Positions 9,172 through 19,143 of a stretch of DNA of 64,000 nucleotides are shown in pieces. Source of the DNA: CAVRUD01 sp963849635 (GTDB lineage Bacteria > Chloroflexota > Chloroflexia > Thermomicrobiales > UBA6265); contig CAWKIA010000023.1 in NCBI GenBank assembly GCA_963849635.1, positions 124,001 through 188,000 on the forward strand, read 5' to 3'. The notes below the pieces were generated by a model. The model did no database searches, was not told the DNA's origin, and saw only the letters and a program-made list of their open reading frames with translations. The translations under genes and the position numbers were made by a program. How positions within the stretch are numbered: the stretch's first letter is position 1; the number at the start of each line of letters is the position of its first letter.

Positions 9172-10966
9172 CTACTGGGCGGGCTTCAGCTCGTTGAGGA
9201 TGAGCTGGAAGGTCAGATGCCAGAAGGCGCCGTTGACGTAGGCGTTCTCGGCGGTCGGCCAACCGGTCCAGTAGGTCTTGTTCATCGGGATGCGGTGGTA
9301 CCACTCCTGGATCGGGATATCCGGCAGCTCCGGCAGCCAGATCGCCATCGCCCGCAGCCACTGGTCGGTCAGGGCCGCCTGATCATCCGGCGAGGTGTCT
9401 CGCCATCTCGTCGACGATCGCGTCGTACTCCGTCGTTATGCCAGCGCGAGAAGTTCACGCCGTGGCCGCCCGGGACCGCGACGGAGGCGGACTGGTAGAG
9501 GAACGAGCGTGTCGTACGGGTCGTTGCCGACGCTGCCGCCGTGGCCGAAGAGGGAGGCGTTCCAGTCCCCGGGGCCGAAGCGGTCGAAGAAGTCCGGCGG
9601 CTGGGCGTAGGACGCCTCGATGCCCTGGTTCTTCAATTGCTGGACGATCACCGGGCCGATGTCGTCCATGACCTGGAAGGCCTCGATCGGGACGTTGATG
9701 CCCTGACCGTTCTTCGTCCACATGTCGTCTTCCTTGGCCCAGCCGGCGCTCGGTCGAGCATCGGCGTCACCCTTCTCCGGGTTGAACTCAGTCGTCGGGT
9801 ACTGCTGGAGCAGGGCGGCGGCGCTCTCGACGAAGGGTTGGAGACCCGGGTAGGAGGGAATCGGCAGCGACCACTTGGAGCCCGCGCCGCCGTAGGGCGA
9901 CGTCGATGATCTGGTGGCGGTCGATGTAGTAGCTGAGCGCCCAGCGGACGGCCGGATCGGTGTACGGCTCCTTCTCGTTGTTGACGTAGAGCGAGGTCGG
10001 CCACCAGTCGACGTAGCCGTACGGGCGGTTCCGTCCCGGTGTGGGTAATGATGCTCGGGTTCTGTGCGATGACGGTCTCGATCGTCAGCGGCCGCAGGTC
10101 GAGCGAGCAGTCGACCTCGTTGTTGATCAGCTGCTGGGCCATCTGCTCTCCGGCGCGAACGGGAGGTAGATGATCCGCTCGACCGCGGGCAGGGCGGGCA
10201 CGAGGCCCTGATCCACCGCCCACCAGGAGTCGCGGCGGTCGATGATCTTTTGCTCCGCCGAGGTGAGGATGACCTTCCAGGGGCCGGTCGTGACCGGCAG
10301 GCCGGCGGCGATGTCGAAGTTCTCGAAGGTCGTCCAGTCCTGGCCCTCGAAGATGTGCTTCGGGACGATGTAGAAGCCGATGTCGTACTTGTAGGTCATG
10401 AAGTACATGAAGCGCGGCGCGGGGATCTTGAAGGTCAGGAGAACGTCGGTCGTCCGGTCTCCGCCACGGCCGATGTCCAGGAAGGTCGCGACGTTGACGC
10501 CCCACTTCACCTTCGCGCCCTGCTCGCCCGCGGTGCGTGATGGAGTAGGCGACGTCCTCGGCGCGTGAACGGCGTGCCGTCGCTCCAATTGATCCCGGAG
10601 CGGGTCTTGATGTTGAGGGTGGTGAAGTCGGCGTTGTATTCCCAGCTCTCCGCCAACCAGGGGATGGTCTTATCGGCGAAGGCGCTGTAGAAGGCCAGCG
10701 GCTCGTGCAGGAGGCCGAGGCCGTTCTGGTGGTTGGACGGGACCGGGTAGCCGTTCCAGAGGTTCTGATCGGCGTAGCGGCCGGCCGTCGCCGGCCCAGC
10801 GCAGGATCAGCGTTCGCTCGCGTGGGACATCCTTGACATCCTGTGCCGCGGGGACGGCGCCGACCCCGCGCGCGAATGGCGCCGCCACGGCGGCAGCCGC
10901 GCCAGCGGCGGCTCCCGTCTTGACAAGCGTCCGCCGAGAAACCCTGAGAGCGTCGTGGTCCTGCAT
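9172..10966 (-). CDS. Extracellular peptide-binding protein (SBP_bac_5 family), multiply frameshifted
   Basis: The N-terminus from ATG 10966 has a Tat-type signal (SRRTLVKTG, then an Ala-rich hydrophobic core). Pieces in three frames assemble into one solute-binding protein: NADFTTLNIKTRSGINWSDG, TFENFDIAAGLPVTTGPWKV, QMAQQLINNEVDCSLDLR, FQVMDDIGPVIVQQLKNQGI and a C-terminal WYHRIPMNKTYW ... LILNELKPAQ ending at 9172. These are the usual landmarks of DppA/OppA-like receptors, and the summed length of about 597 residues is normal. At least six single-base breaks are needed, near 10795, 10545, 10147, 10040, 9895 and 9403 among others. It would capture peptides outside the cell and feed the two permeases downstream. 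Confidence 0.75.
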
Positions 10967-11095
10967 CGGGCCTCCTCCTCAGTTGATGGATGCCGTGAGA
11001 ACGCCGGGGTTAACATGGTCGCGGCTTGGGACCGCGACGCTCCCGGACATCGCCGTGCATGACAGGCACTATTCGCATCCAACGATTACGTCAGT

Positions 11096-11134
11096 ATAAT
11101 CGGCACGAATACTAAAAGTGTCAATGGCGTTGAC
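11096..11134 (-). promoter_or_regulatory. Promoter with overlapping dyad for the peptide importer
   Basis: On the minus strand TTGACA (11124-11119) and GATTAT (11101-11096) are separated by exactly 17 bases, a good sigma-70-type promoter about 130 bases before the binding-protein start. The -35 box overlaps the perfect dyad GTCAA-TGGCG-TTGAC (11120-11134), a plausible operator between the divergent importer operons. Confidence 0.55.
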
Positions 11135-11265
11135 TCAATCAGCTTTGTCAACCGTACGCAGCGTCGCGGGCGGTGGGGTCGCCGCCCCGGTACCGTGTCG
11201 CGCCAACGTAGTCGCCGCCAAGCGCCTGAGGTGATCTGGCGCTCGCCGGGAGGAAACCTGTCGCT

Positions 11266-12308
11266 ATGCGGGAAGTGCTGCGTGTCGAGGAACTGCAGGT
11301 CAACTACCACACCCCGGCCGGTCCGGTTCGGGCGGTCAACGGTGTCTCGTTCACGCTGCACGCGGGCGAGCGGCTGGGGTTGGTCGGGGAATCGGGCTCC
11401 GGCAAGTCGACCATCGCCCTTGCCCTGATGCGCCTGATCCGGCCGCCGGGCCGGATCGACGGCGGCAAGGTGCTGCTCGACGGGGTCGACCTGCTTGAGC
11501 TGGACTCCGACGAGATGCGGCGCCAGCGCCTGGCCCGGGTCGCGCTCGTCGCCCAGGGAGCGATGAACTCGCTCAACCCGGTGAAGCGGGTCCGGGATCA
11601 AATTCGCTACGGTCTGCGCGACCACGACAAGGACATGTCCAAGCCCGAGCTCAACGCGGTACATGGCCGAGTTGCTGGAGCAGGTCGGGTTGCGGCCAGA
11701 AGTCGCCAACATGTACCCGCACGAGCTGAGCGGCGGCATGAAGCAGCGGGTCTGCATCGCCATCGCGATCAGCATGAAGCCCCTCTTGATCATCGCCGAC
11801 GAGCCGACCAGCGCCCTCGATGTCGTCGTCCAGTGGCAGGTGATCGACACCCTGCGCCGCGTCCAGGGCGAGATCGGCGCCGCCGGCATCCAGATCGGCC
11901 ACGACATGGGCCTGATGGCCCACTCGGTCGATCGCCTGGGCGTGATGTACGCCGGCCTGATGATGGAGTTGGGCTCGGTCCGGGATGTCGTCAAGGAGCC
12001 GCTCCACCCCTACACCCAACTCCTGATCGGTAGCCTGCCCTCACTCGCCTCAAAAGAGAAGCCGACCGGCATTCCAGGGTTGCCCCCATCGCTCCTCAAT
12101 CGCCCGAGCGACAACTGCCCCTTCCACGCCCGCTGCCCCTACGCGATGGACCGTTGCAAGACCCATCAACCAGCCCTGCGTGAACTCGGACCCGGCCACT
12201 GGGCCGCCTGCCACCTCTACGACGATCCTTCGTACAAACCGGTGCGCCTCCAGGATCGCCACGTCGGCCAATGCCGCGCCGCGGCCAGAAGCGCTGGTGA
12301 CCCAATGA
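11266..12308 (+). CDS. ABC peptide transporter ATPase, DppD-like (frameshifted)
   Basis: ATG 11266 begins MREVLRVEELQVNYHTPAG. Walker A is GESGSGKS (residues about 40-47). After a frameshift near 11655 the gene continues with the signature ELSGGMKQRV, Walker B LLIIADEPTSALD and a switch-histidine loop IQIGHDMGLM. The C-terminus has the oligopeptide-importer Cys cluster (NCPFHARCPYAMDRC) of the OPP domain, which in relatives can bind a 4Fe-4S cluster. A second shift near 12250 would let it end at TGA 12308, overlapping the ATG of the next ATPase by four bases. It energises peptide import with the next gene product. It is transcribed divergently from the receptor and permeases. Confidence 0.85.
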
Positions 12309-13357
12309 CGTCACTCCTGGAGATGCGCAACGTCACCAAGATCTCTCCTCCGGCGTCCTCAAACAGTCGCAGAAGACGATCGCCCTGGAAAACTTCTCGT
12401 TCTCCATGAGCGACTCCAACCCGTCCGTCACCGCGATCGTCGGCGAGAGCGGCAGCGGCAAGACGACCCTCGTGCGCCTGATGCTCGGCTTGATCCACCC
12501 GACCGAAGGCGAGGTCTTCTACCGGGGCAAGGATCTGCGCACCCTGTCCCGGCCGGAGCGGCGCACATTCCAGCGGGAGGTCCAGACGATCTTCCAGGAC
12601 CCGTTCGAGGTCTACAACCCCTTCTACAAGGTCGACCACGTCCTGGAAATGCCGATCGCCAACTTCGGCATGGCGAGCTCACAGCCGCGAGCGGCGCAAG
12701 CTGATGGAAGAGGCCCTCAGCGCGGTCGGGCTTCGCCCGGAGGAGACACTGGGCCGCTATCCGCACCAACTCTGCGGCGGTCAGCGGCAGCGGATCATGG
12801 TCGCCCGCGCGCTGATGTTGCGGCCCCGGATCATCATTGCTGATGAGCCGGTCTCGATGGTCGACGCCTCGCTCCGGGCCACGATCCTGGAGAACCTGCT
12901 CTCGTTGAACCGCGATTTCGGCATCTCCCTGATCTACATCACCCACGACCTGACGACGGCCTACCAGGTGAGCGAGGACGCGATCGTCCTCTACCGGGGC
13001 GCGGTGGCGGAAGCGGGCGCCGCCGAACTCGTCGTCCAGCAGCCGGAGCACCCCTACACGCGCCTCCTCGTCAGCTCCATCCCCGAGCCCGACCCCGACA
13101 TCGCCTGGGAAGGCGAACGGGCGCTCGGCACCCCCACCGGCGGCCTGACCCCCACCGGCGATAGCTACTGCCGCTTCCACGAGCGCTGCCCCTACGCCAT
13201 GCAGCAGTGCGTCGAATCCGCCCCGCCCTTCTACCTGACCTCCACCCGCCGCGCCACCGCCTGCTACCGCTTCCAAGAATCTCCCGCCATCCCCGCCGGC
13301 GATCTGAACCCGGTGCTGACCCACGAGGCGCCTCAGGTCGCCATCGCCGGAGATTGA
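12305..13357 (+). CDS. ABC peptide transporter ATPase, DppF-like (frameshifted)
   Basis: It starts at ATG 12305 (MTSLLEMRNVTKI), overlapping the reconstructed stop of the DppD-like gene by four bases. Breaks near 12345 and 12685 have to be bridged. Landmarks in order are Walker A GESGSGKTT, Q-loop TIFQDPFEVYNPF, signature LCGGQRQRI, Walker B IIIADEPVSMVD, H-loop YITHDLTT, and the C-terminal OPP motif RFHERCPYAMQQC. The total is about 350 residues, normal for DppF/OppF. Together with the DppD-like protein it forms the ATPase heterodimer of the importer encoded on both sides of the divergent promoter. Confidence 0.85.
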
Positions 13358-13636
13358 GCCTGGCCGAGCGTCAAGCCGGCTCGACATCGCGGCGTGGCCG
13401 TCACATAGGTGGTAGAACGCCTCCACGGGACCACACCGGCATACGGCGATGCTCCCGCGGGCTGGCAGGGAGGGCGTGCCCTAGAGGCGTTGCCCGTGCG
13501 TGCGGCATTCCCGGCCGATATGAGTACTCTTCCCTATATCAAGTCGGCCCCCCGGTGCCATAGCCTGAACTGGCTGCAACGTGGGTTCGTCAAATGTCGA
13601 TCACGCTGGCGGCAATTCCCGATTGAGGAATGCCCC

Positions 13637-15133
13637 ATGCTCCGTCATCGCTCCCTCCCAACCGTCTCCTCCCTGGCCGCACTGGCCGCCCTCGTGCTCG
13701 CACTCGTTGCCGGAGTCGTGACCACCGATCACGGGGCGGCGGCGGCGCCACGCTTTGCCACCGTGGCCAAGCAGACGCTCCCGCTCGCGGCCGACGCACT
13801 TGTCTGGCAGCTCACCGAAAGCGATGCCTTCCCGGACCCCGGCGCCGCCGTGCCGTTTGCCCCGGGCTTTCTCTACGCCCCGGATGCCGCCCTGGCCGTC
13901 TTCCGTGACGGGAGCGACCGTGCCACCCCGGTGCGTCCGAACCGCGCGCTCGTGATCCGTGACGCCACTCCGCTGTCGCCGATGGCCGCGGATCGCGCGA
14001 CGCCGACCGTGTTCCTGGCAGTCGAAATCATCGCGGAGGCCGACGCGGTGACGCCGGCCGGCGATCCGTTCGAATTGGCGCAGGCGAACTACACTCTGCA
14101 ACTCCTCCGCGCCACCTTGCCGGCCGCGGACAACGGGGAGCACTCCGGCGCCGAGCCGCTGTCCCTGGACGAGAGCGCGTACCCCGTCCTGCTGGTTGTG
14201 GTCGCCGGCGAGACCGAACTCACCGTGGACGGGGCCGAACCCGAGGTGCTGGCCACCGGGGCGGCCGTCGCCGTCGCCGGGCGCTTCTCGCTTACGCAAA
14301 GCGGCGAGGTCGATGCCGTGGTGCTGGCCGTGACACTGCGAACGGCCGCCGCCCAAGCCGGTACCTCCACAGGAGCCGCCACCGGCGGCGGCGGGACGCC
14401 GGGCGGAAACCCCGCCAGGGGGGCGGGGCCAAATGCCTCACCGTCCCCATCGCCGTCCCCCTCCGCTTCTCCCTCACCTTCGCCGTCACCCAGCCCGTCG
14501 CCACCGGCCACGAGGCCCTGCCCTGGCGACCCCGAACGGACGATCTGTCCAAGCCCCGCCCCCTCGCCCGCCGGAAGCGGCGGCGGTGACGGCGCCGTCG
14601 TGCACGCGGACGATCCCCTCCCCTGTGTCACCTGCCTCCCCGACACGCTCGATCCAAACGCCCCACCCAGTCGTGTGGTGGATTCCGATCCCGACGACGA
14701 CGGCCTCGACAATGACGCCGAAGATACCTATGGGTCCGGCCGTGACGTCTGGGACACCGACGCTGACGCCTTGGGGGACGGCGCCGAGGTCTACAACTTC
14801 GGCACGAGCCCACTCAAGCCCGATACCGACTACGACGGCCTCACCGACTGGGACGAGATCTACACCACCTACACCGACCCGCTCAACGCGGACAGCGACG
14901 GAGACGGGCTCATCGACGGTGTCGAGTACAACAGCTACCGCACCGATCCGAGCGGCCGTGATACCGATGGCGACTGCCTGAACGACGGCTTCGAGGTGCA
15001 GTCGCTCGGCACAAACCCCAGCCTCCAGGACACCGATGGCGACGGCGTGTTCGACAGCTCCGAGTATGGGAAGTCGGACCCCTTGAACGCCGATGACGTG
15101 TACGAGGGGCGCGGTTGGCAGTGCGCCGAATAG
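13637..15133 (+). CDS. Secreted surface protein with Ser-Pro linker and TSP3-like calcium repeats
   Basis: I chose ATG 13637, preceded by GAGGA, because it starts a classic signal peptide (MLRHRSLPTV then an Ala/Leu/Val core); the frame is open further upstream without a plausible start. The mature protein has a globular N-terminal region of about 250 residues, a Ser-Pro tract (residues about 265-290), a short stretch with two Cys pairs, and from about residue 350 to the end five Asp-rich repeats of the type DTDGDG-L-D-x-x-E spaced by about 25-30 residues. Those repeats match thrombospondin type 3 / dockerin-like calcium loops and probably make a stiff calcium-dependent stalk. No membrane anchor is seen. 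The globular domain is not recognised. Confidence 0.8.
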   Translation: MLRHRSLPTVSSLAALAALVLALVAGVVTTDHGAAAAPRFATVAKQTLPLAADALVWQLTESDAFPDPGAAVPFAPGFLYAPDAALAVFRDGSDRATPVRPNRALVIRDATPLSPMAADRATPTVFLAVEIIAEADAVTPAGDPFELAQANYTLQLLRATLPAADNGEHSGAEPLSLDESAYPVLLVVVAGETELTVDGAEPEVLATGAAVAVAGRFSLTQSGEVDAVVLAVTLRTAAAQAGTSTGAATGGGGTPGGNPARGAGPNASPSPSPSPSASPSPSPSPSPSPPATRPCPGDPERTICPSPAPSPAGSGGGDGAVVHADDPLPCVTCLPDTLDPNAPPSRVVDSDPDDDGLDNDAEDTYGSGRDVWDTDADALGDGAEVYNFGTSPLKPDTDYDGLTDWDEIYTTYTDPLNADSDGDGLIDGVEYNSYRTDPSGRDTDGDCLNDGFEVQSLGTNPSLQDTDGDGVFDSSEYGKSDPLNADDVYEGRGWQCAE

Positions 15134-15219
15134 CGTCACCAGATCCCTCACGACCTTCCCCGAGGCCGATCTGGAATTAACCGGCCCCGGCGTCGCCTGG
15201 GCAGCAGGATAGACATGCC

Positions 15220-15242
15220 TGCTCCCGGATATGCCGGGAGCA
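15220..15242 (+). terminator. Hairpin downstream of TSP3 protein gene
   Basis: TGCTCCCGG-ATATG-CCGGGAGCA, a perfect 9-bp stem without a T tract, sits between the surface-protein stop and the next start. It is a possible terminator or message-stabilising hairpin. Confidence 0.4.
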
Positions 15243-15276
15243 TCCGCCACGAGTTCACGCATCGAAGGAGGAGTCA

Positions 15277-16221
15277 TTGGACGGCGACCGCTTCGACACG
15301 CTTACCCGCAACCTCTCAGCCGCGACATCCCGCCGGCGTCTTGTCGGTCTCGTCACCGGAGTGATCGCGGGGATTGCCCATCAGGTGCGCGACACGTCCG
15401 CGCAGGCCTGCAAACCACCCGGCGCCACCTGTCGCCCCCAGGACACCTGCTGCGGCGGCGCCTGCACCCGTGGCCGTTGCCGCTGCGACCCCTCCCAGCA
15501 TCTATGTGGCGGAGCGTGTGTCGACCGTTGTCCCAGGGGAGCGATCCGAGATGCTGACTGCGGTTGTGTCTGTCCCGGTGGCGGCAAACTCTGCGAAGGG
15601 CGCTGCCGCCCAGCGGCCTTCTTCCGCCGCGACGTGGAGAACTGCGGCGCCTGCGGCGCCGTCTGTCCCGCCGGTCCCTGCCAGCGTGCGTTCTGCCAGA
15701 ACGGTGTCTGCGGGGTCGAGCCGGATCCAGGCCTCGCCGGGCAGGCCTGCGACGCCAGCGACGCCTGTCTCGCCGATGCCGTCTGTACCGCGGATGGCTC
15801 CTGCGTCGGCACGCCGATCGTTTGCGAGCCTCCCTTCGCCCTCGACGCGGAGTGCGGCTGCTCATGCCCGCCGGAGACGCCGGATTACTGCGACCTCGGC
15901 TTCGGCGATCGCCGCTGCGTCAACCTCTCGACCGACTCCAGCTTCTGCGGCGACTGCCATGCGGTCTGCTTTGACAACGGTCCCTGCGTCGGCGGCGTTT
16001 GCCAGCCAGTGTGCAGTCTCATCGATGACAGCCCGTGCCAGGCCGGCCAGTTTTGCGACGTGACGTTGCGGTGCGTTCCCAGGCTTCCCTACGGGCAAGG
16101 CTGCGGCCGCGATGCCATGTGCCTTTCCGGCCTCTGCCTGACCGCGGCCGGCTTTTGTGGCTGCGGCGCCGCCGGAGATTGCCCGTTGGGAATGCAGTGC
16201 GACGGCGGCGCTTGCGCATGA
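15277..16221 (+). CDS. Cys-rich exported protein
   Basis: TTG start at 15277, fixed by AAGGAGGAG six bases before it. The leader MDGDRFDTLTRNLSAATSRR is followed by a hydrophobic stretch and resembles a Tat signal; the same leader type begins the larger Cys-rich protein at 26121-28726. The remaining roughly 265 residues contain about 50 Cys arranged as CxCxCPxxG and CGxCHxxCxxGxC units, with an N-terminal CCGGACTRGRC knot-like element. Such disulphide-rich proteins are extracellular; enzyme motifs are not evident. Function is unknown. It lies between the TSP3 protein and the LuxR-type regulator on the same strand. Confidence 0.8.
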   Translation: MDGDRFDTLTRNLSAATSRRRLVGLVTGVIAGIAHQVRDTSAQACKPPGATCRPQDTCCGGACTRGRCRCDPSQHLCGGACVDRCPRGAIRDADCGCVCPGGGKLCEGRCRPAAFFRRDVENCGACGAVCPAGPCQRAFCQNGVCGVEPDPGLAGQACDASDACLADAVCTADGSCVGTPIVCEPPFALDAECGCSCPPETPDYCDLGFGDRRCVNLSTDSSFCGDCHAVCFDNGPCVGGVCQPVCSLIDDSPCQAGQFCDVTLRCVPRLPYGQGCGRDAMCLSGLCLTAAGFCGCGAAGDCPLGMQCDGGACA

Positions 16222-16368
16222 TCGCTTGACGCCCGCGAACCAGTCGACGTGCTGGGTTGATGCCCTTGCCAATGACGTCGGCGACAGAGACTGCGCCCGA
16301 CCTCGCGGCCTCTGAGCGCGCTGTGGAATCATCCAGCCGCGCCCTTGCGTTCCACGGTTTGGTCAGAC

Positions 16369-16427
16369 ATGCTGTGTCAATGGACGAGCGGATAGAAGAC
16401 AGGACCGCAATTCACCTGGTGTCCGGC
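16369..16427 (+). repeat. Segment duplicated at 22131-22189
   Basis: About 47 of 59 positions match 22131-22189 without a gap. Both copies can be read in frame as D-E-x-x-E-D-R-T-A-x-x-L-V-S. Here the segment covers the possible upstream start codon (ATG 16380) of the LuxR-type regulator. It may be coding or a shared regulatory region. Confidence 0.6.
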
Positions 16428-16430
16428 ACG

Positions 16431-19079
16431 ATGGACACCAGGCCCGTGACCGCCCGCGAGGCCGCGGCCGCGTTGGGTGTCCACGACCGCACCATCCGCC
16501 GCGCCATCGCCCGCGGCGAGTTGCCGGCGCTCAAACGCGCCGGCGTGTTCGAGATCATGCCGGCGGCTCTTGCCCGCTACCGCTCCGAACACCTTGGGCA
16601 CACAACACTGGCTCCCCAGGCCCGACAGTCGTCGCGGCTGCTCCCGTCTCCCCCGCGAGACCGGGCTGGGCCATCCCTTCCCCGCCCGCTGACGCCGCTC
16701 GTCGGACGGGAGGTCGAAACCGCCGCTGTAGCTGCCCTCGTCCGTCAGGAGGATGTGCGCCTCGTCACGCTCACCGGCCCCGGCGGCGTCGGCAAGACCC
16801 GCCTCGCTCTCTCGGTCGCTACTGCCGTCGCCGATCAGGATGCCGCCGCGATCACCACCTGGTTCGTCCCGCTCGCCCCCGTCACCGATCCCACCTTGGC
16901 CCCAACCGCCGTCGCCCAGACCCTCGGAATCCGCGAACACCCCGGCCGCCCTACCCTCGACTCCCTCACCGAGTTCCTCAGCCCTCGCTCCGCCCTCCTC
17001 ATTCTCGACAACCTCGAACATCTCCCCGGCATCGCCCCGGTCGTCGGGGCCCTCCTGTCCGCCTGCCCCGCCTTGACCATCCTCGCCACCAGCCGCATCC
17101 GCCTCCGCCTCACAGTCGAGCACGAATGGGTCGTGCCCCCACTCTCCTCCCCACCCGCTATCACCCTCTTCTTCGACCGCGCCCGCGCCGTCCAACCGAA
17201 CTTGACACCCACCCCCGACGTCACCGCCGCTGTCGCCGAGATCTGCGCCCGCCTCGACGGCCTCCCCCTTGCTATCGAGCTCGCCGCCGCCCGCACGAAA
17301 CTCCTCTCTCCCACCGCCCTGCTCGCCCGCCTCTCCAACCGCCTCCAGATCCTCACCGGCGGCCCCCAGGACGCCCCCGACCGCCACCAGACCATGCGCG
17401 CCGCCGTCTCCTGGTCCTACGACCTTCTTTCCCCCCAAGACCAAACGCTCTTTCGTCAACTGGCCGTCTTCGCCGGTGGTGCTACCCTCGAAGCGGTCGC
17501 CGCTGGTCTGATGACTGAAGACTCTGCCCTGGATGGAGTATCGACCCTCCTCGATCATGGCCTCGTCCAGCGCGAGGACGATCCCGATGGTGAGCCGCGT
17601 TTCCGGATGCTCGAAACGATCCGCGCCTACGCCACCGAACAACTCGCCGCGCACGCCGAAACCGAGGCCGCCCGCCACGCCCACGCCACCTTTTTCGCCG
17701 CCCTGGCCGGGACGGTCGCCGCTCATCAGATCGGTCCCGATCGAGGTCAGTGGCTCGACCGCCTCGAAGCCGATCTTGACAACGTCCGCGCTGCCCTCAC
17801 CTGGGCCATCGACACCGCCGATCCGGCGGCCACCGACCTCGCCCTCCGCCTCGCTGCCGGCAGCGGTCCCTATTGGATGAACCGCGGTCTCATCCGCGAA
17901 GGGACCGATTGGCTCCAGCGCGTCACATCCCGCGCCGGTGGCGCCCCTCATCTCCGCGCCGCCGCCCTCCGCTGGCTCGGCCTCCACGAGCGCATCGCCG
18001 GTGATCCCGACCGCGCCGAAGTCCACCTCACCGAAGCCCTCGCCTGCTCCCGCCAGGCCGCCGATCCCACCCTGACCGTCCTCGCCCTTCTCAACCTCGG
18101 CATGCTCGCCAGCGACCGCAGCGACTACGACCGCGGCGATGCCCTCCTCAACGAGGCCCTTCCGATCGCTCAGTCCGCGGGCAATCTTCGCGGCGAAGCC
18201 CTTATTTTCCAGAACCTCGCTGTCGCGGCCGAGCGCCGCGGCGACCTCGCCCGCAGCATCGACCTGGACGTGCGCGCCCTCGCCCGCTTCCGCGAGATTG
18301 GCGACTCTTTCAGCGTCGCCATCAGTCTCCTCAACCTCGGTTTGGTCGACTACAAGGCCGGGGACTTTCCGAGCGCCATCGCCTACCTCGAAGAGTCCCT
18401 CGCCGGCTTTCGCGCCCTCGGCGACCGTACCTACGCTGCTATCGCCCTGGCGCGCGTCGGCGAATTTCACCGCTACCGGGGTGATCTCCCCCGGGCCGTC
18501 GCCGCCTACCGTGAAACCCTTGAGATCCAGCACGCCCTCGGCCTCGCCATCGAGACCTCCAATCTCCTGATGATTCTCGTGGGTATCGCCCTCGCCCTCG
18601 GCCGTCCTGCTTTCGCCGCCCGACTCGCCGGCGCCGCCGACGCCCACGGCGACTGGCGCCACGCCCATCAGTCGCCGGAGGATGTCGCGGAGTTCGACGC
18701 CCACCTCGCCGGCGTCCGCGCCGCCCTCGGCGAGGCGACCTATGCCGCCGCCTGGGCCGTCGGTCGCGCCCAACCTCTGGACGTCCTTTTCGCCGACCTT
18801 CGTACCCTCGAAGCGTCAGACGGCGAGCGTGATGTCCCGTCGATCGATCCCGTCGTCGCCGCCAAAGCGCTCGGCCTCACCCCACGCGAGCACGAAATCC
18901 TTGCCCTGCTCGCCCAGGGCCTCACCGACCGCGAGATCGCCGACCAACTCTTCATCTCGCGCCGGACCGCCTCCAACCACGTCACCGCCGTCCTCGCGAA
19001 ACTTGATCTCCCGACCCGAGGCGCAGTCGGCCTCTTCGCTATTCGTCATGGCCTCATCGCGGGCGTCACCGTCACGTGA
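16431..19079 (+). CDS. LuxR-family regulator with excisionase-like HTH, NB-ARC-type ATPase and TPR domains
   Basis: From ATG 16431 the first 50 residues are a MerR/excisionase-like helix-turn-helix (VTAREAAAALGVHDRTIRRAI). An in-frame ATG at 16380 and a TTG at 16257 would lengthen it. Residues about 105-400 form a STAND/NB-ARC-type ATPase with PLVGRE, Walker A TGPGGVGKT, Walker B ALLILDNLEH and the GLPLAIELAA motif. Several hundred residues of TPR-like repeats follow, and the C-terminal 60 residues are a GerE/LuxR helix-turn-helix (LTPREHEILALLAQGLTDRE). It therefore has DNA-binding domains at both ends. Relatives are large ATP-dependent transcription activators. It is flanked by two TSP3 surface-protein genes, which are candidate targets. 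Confidence 0.85.
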   Translation: MDTRPVTAREAAAALGVHDRTIRRAIARGELPALKRAGVFEIMPAALARYRSEHLGHTTLAPQARQSSRLLPSPPRDRAGPSLPRPLTPLVGREVETAAVAALVRQEDVRLVTLTGPGGVGKTRLALSVATAVADQDAAAITTWFVPLAPVTDPTLAPTAVAQTLGIREHPGRPTLDSLTEFLSPRSALLILDNLEHLPGIAPVVGALLSACPALTILATSRIRLRLTVEHEWVVPPLSSPPAITLFFDRARAVQPNLTPTPDVTAAVAEICARLDGLPLAIELAAARTKLLSPTALLARLSNRLQILTGGPQDAPDRHQTMRAAVSWSYDLLSPQDQTLFRQLAVFAGGATLEAVAAGLMTEDSALDGVSTLLDHGLVQREDDPDGEPRFRMLETIRAYATEQLAAHAETEAARHAHATFFAALAGTVAAHQIGPDRGQWLDRLEADLDNVRAALTWAIDTADPAATDLALRLAAGSGPYWMNRGLIREGTDWLQRVTSRAGGAPHLRAAALRWLGLHERIAGDPDRAEVHLTEALACSRQAADPTLTVLALLNLGMLASDRSDYDRGDALLNEALPIAQSAGNLRGEALIFQNLAVAAERRGDLARSIDLDVRALARFREIGDSFSVAISLLNLGLVDYKAGDFPSAIAYLEESLAGFRALGDRTYAAIALARVGEFHRYRGDLPRAVAAYRETLEIQHALGLAIETSNLLMILVGIALALGRPAFAARLAGAADAHGDWRHAHQSPEDVAEFDAHLAGVRAALGEATYAAAWAVGRAQPLDVLFADLRTLEASDGERDVPSIDPVVAAKALGLTPREHEILALLAQGLTDREIADQLFISRRTASNHVTAVLAKLDLPTRGAVGLFAIRHGLIAGVTVT

Positions 19080-19143
19080 TGGTCGCCCCGCCCCAGACAT
19101 TGGAGCGGAGCGGCCATGTACCATGCTGGACGTCGTTGGCCGG

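Noticed and set aside
16377..18773. 798-codon open frame antisense to the LuxR-type regulator
   Set aside because: Gly/Glu-rich low-information sequence produced by the GC-rich third positions of the regulator; all recognisable domains are on the plus strand.
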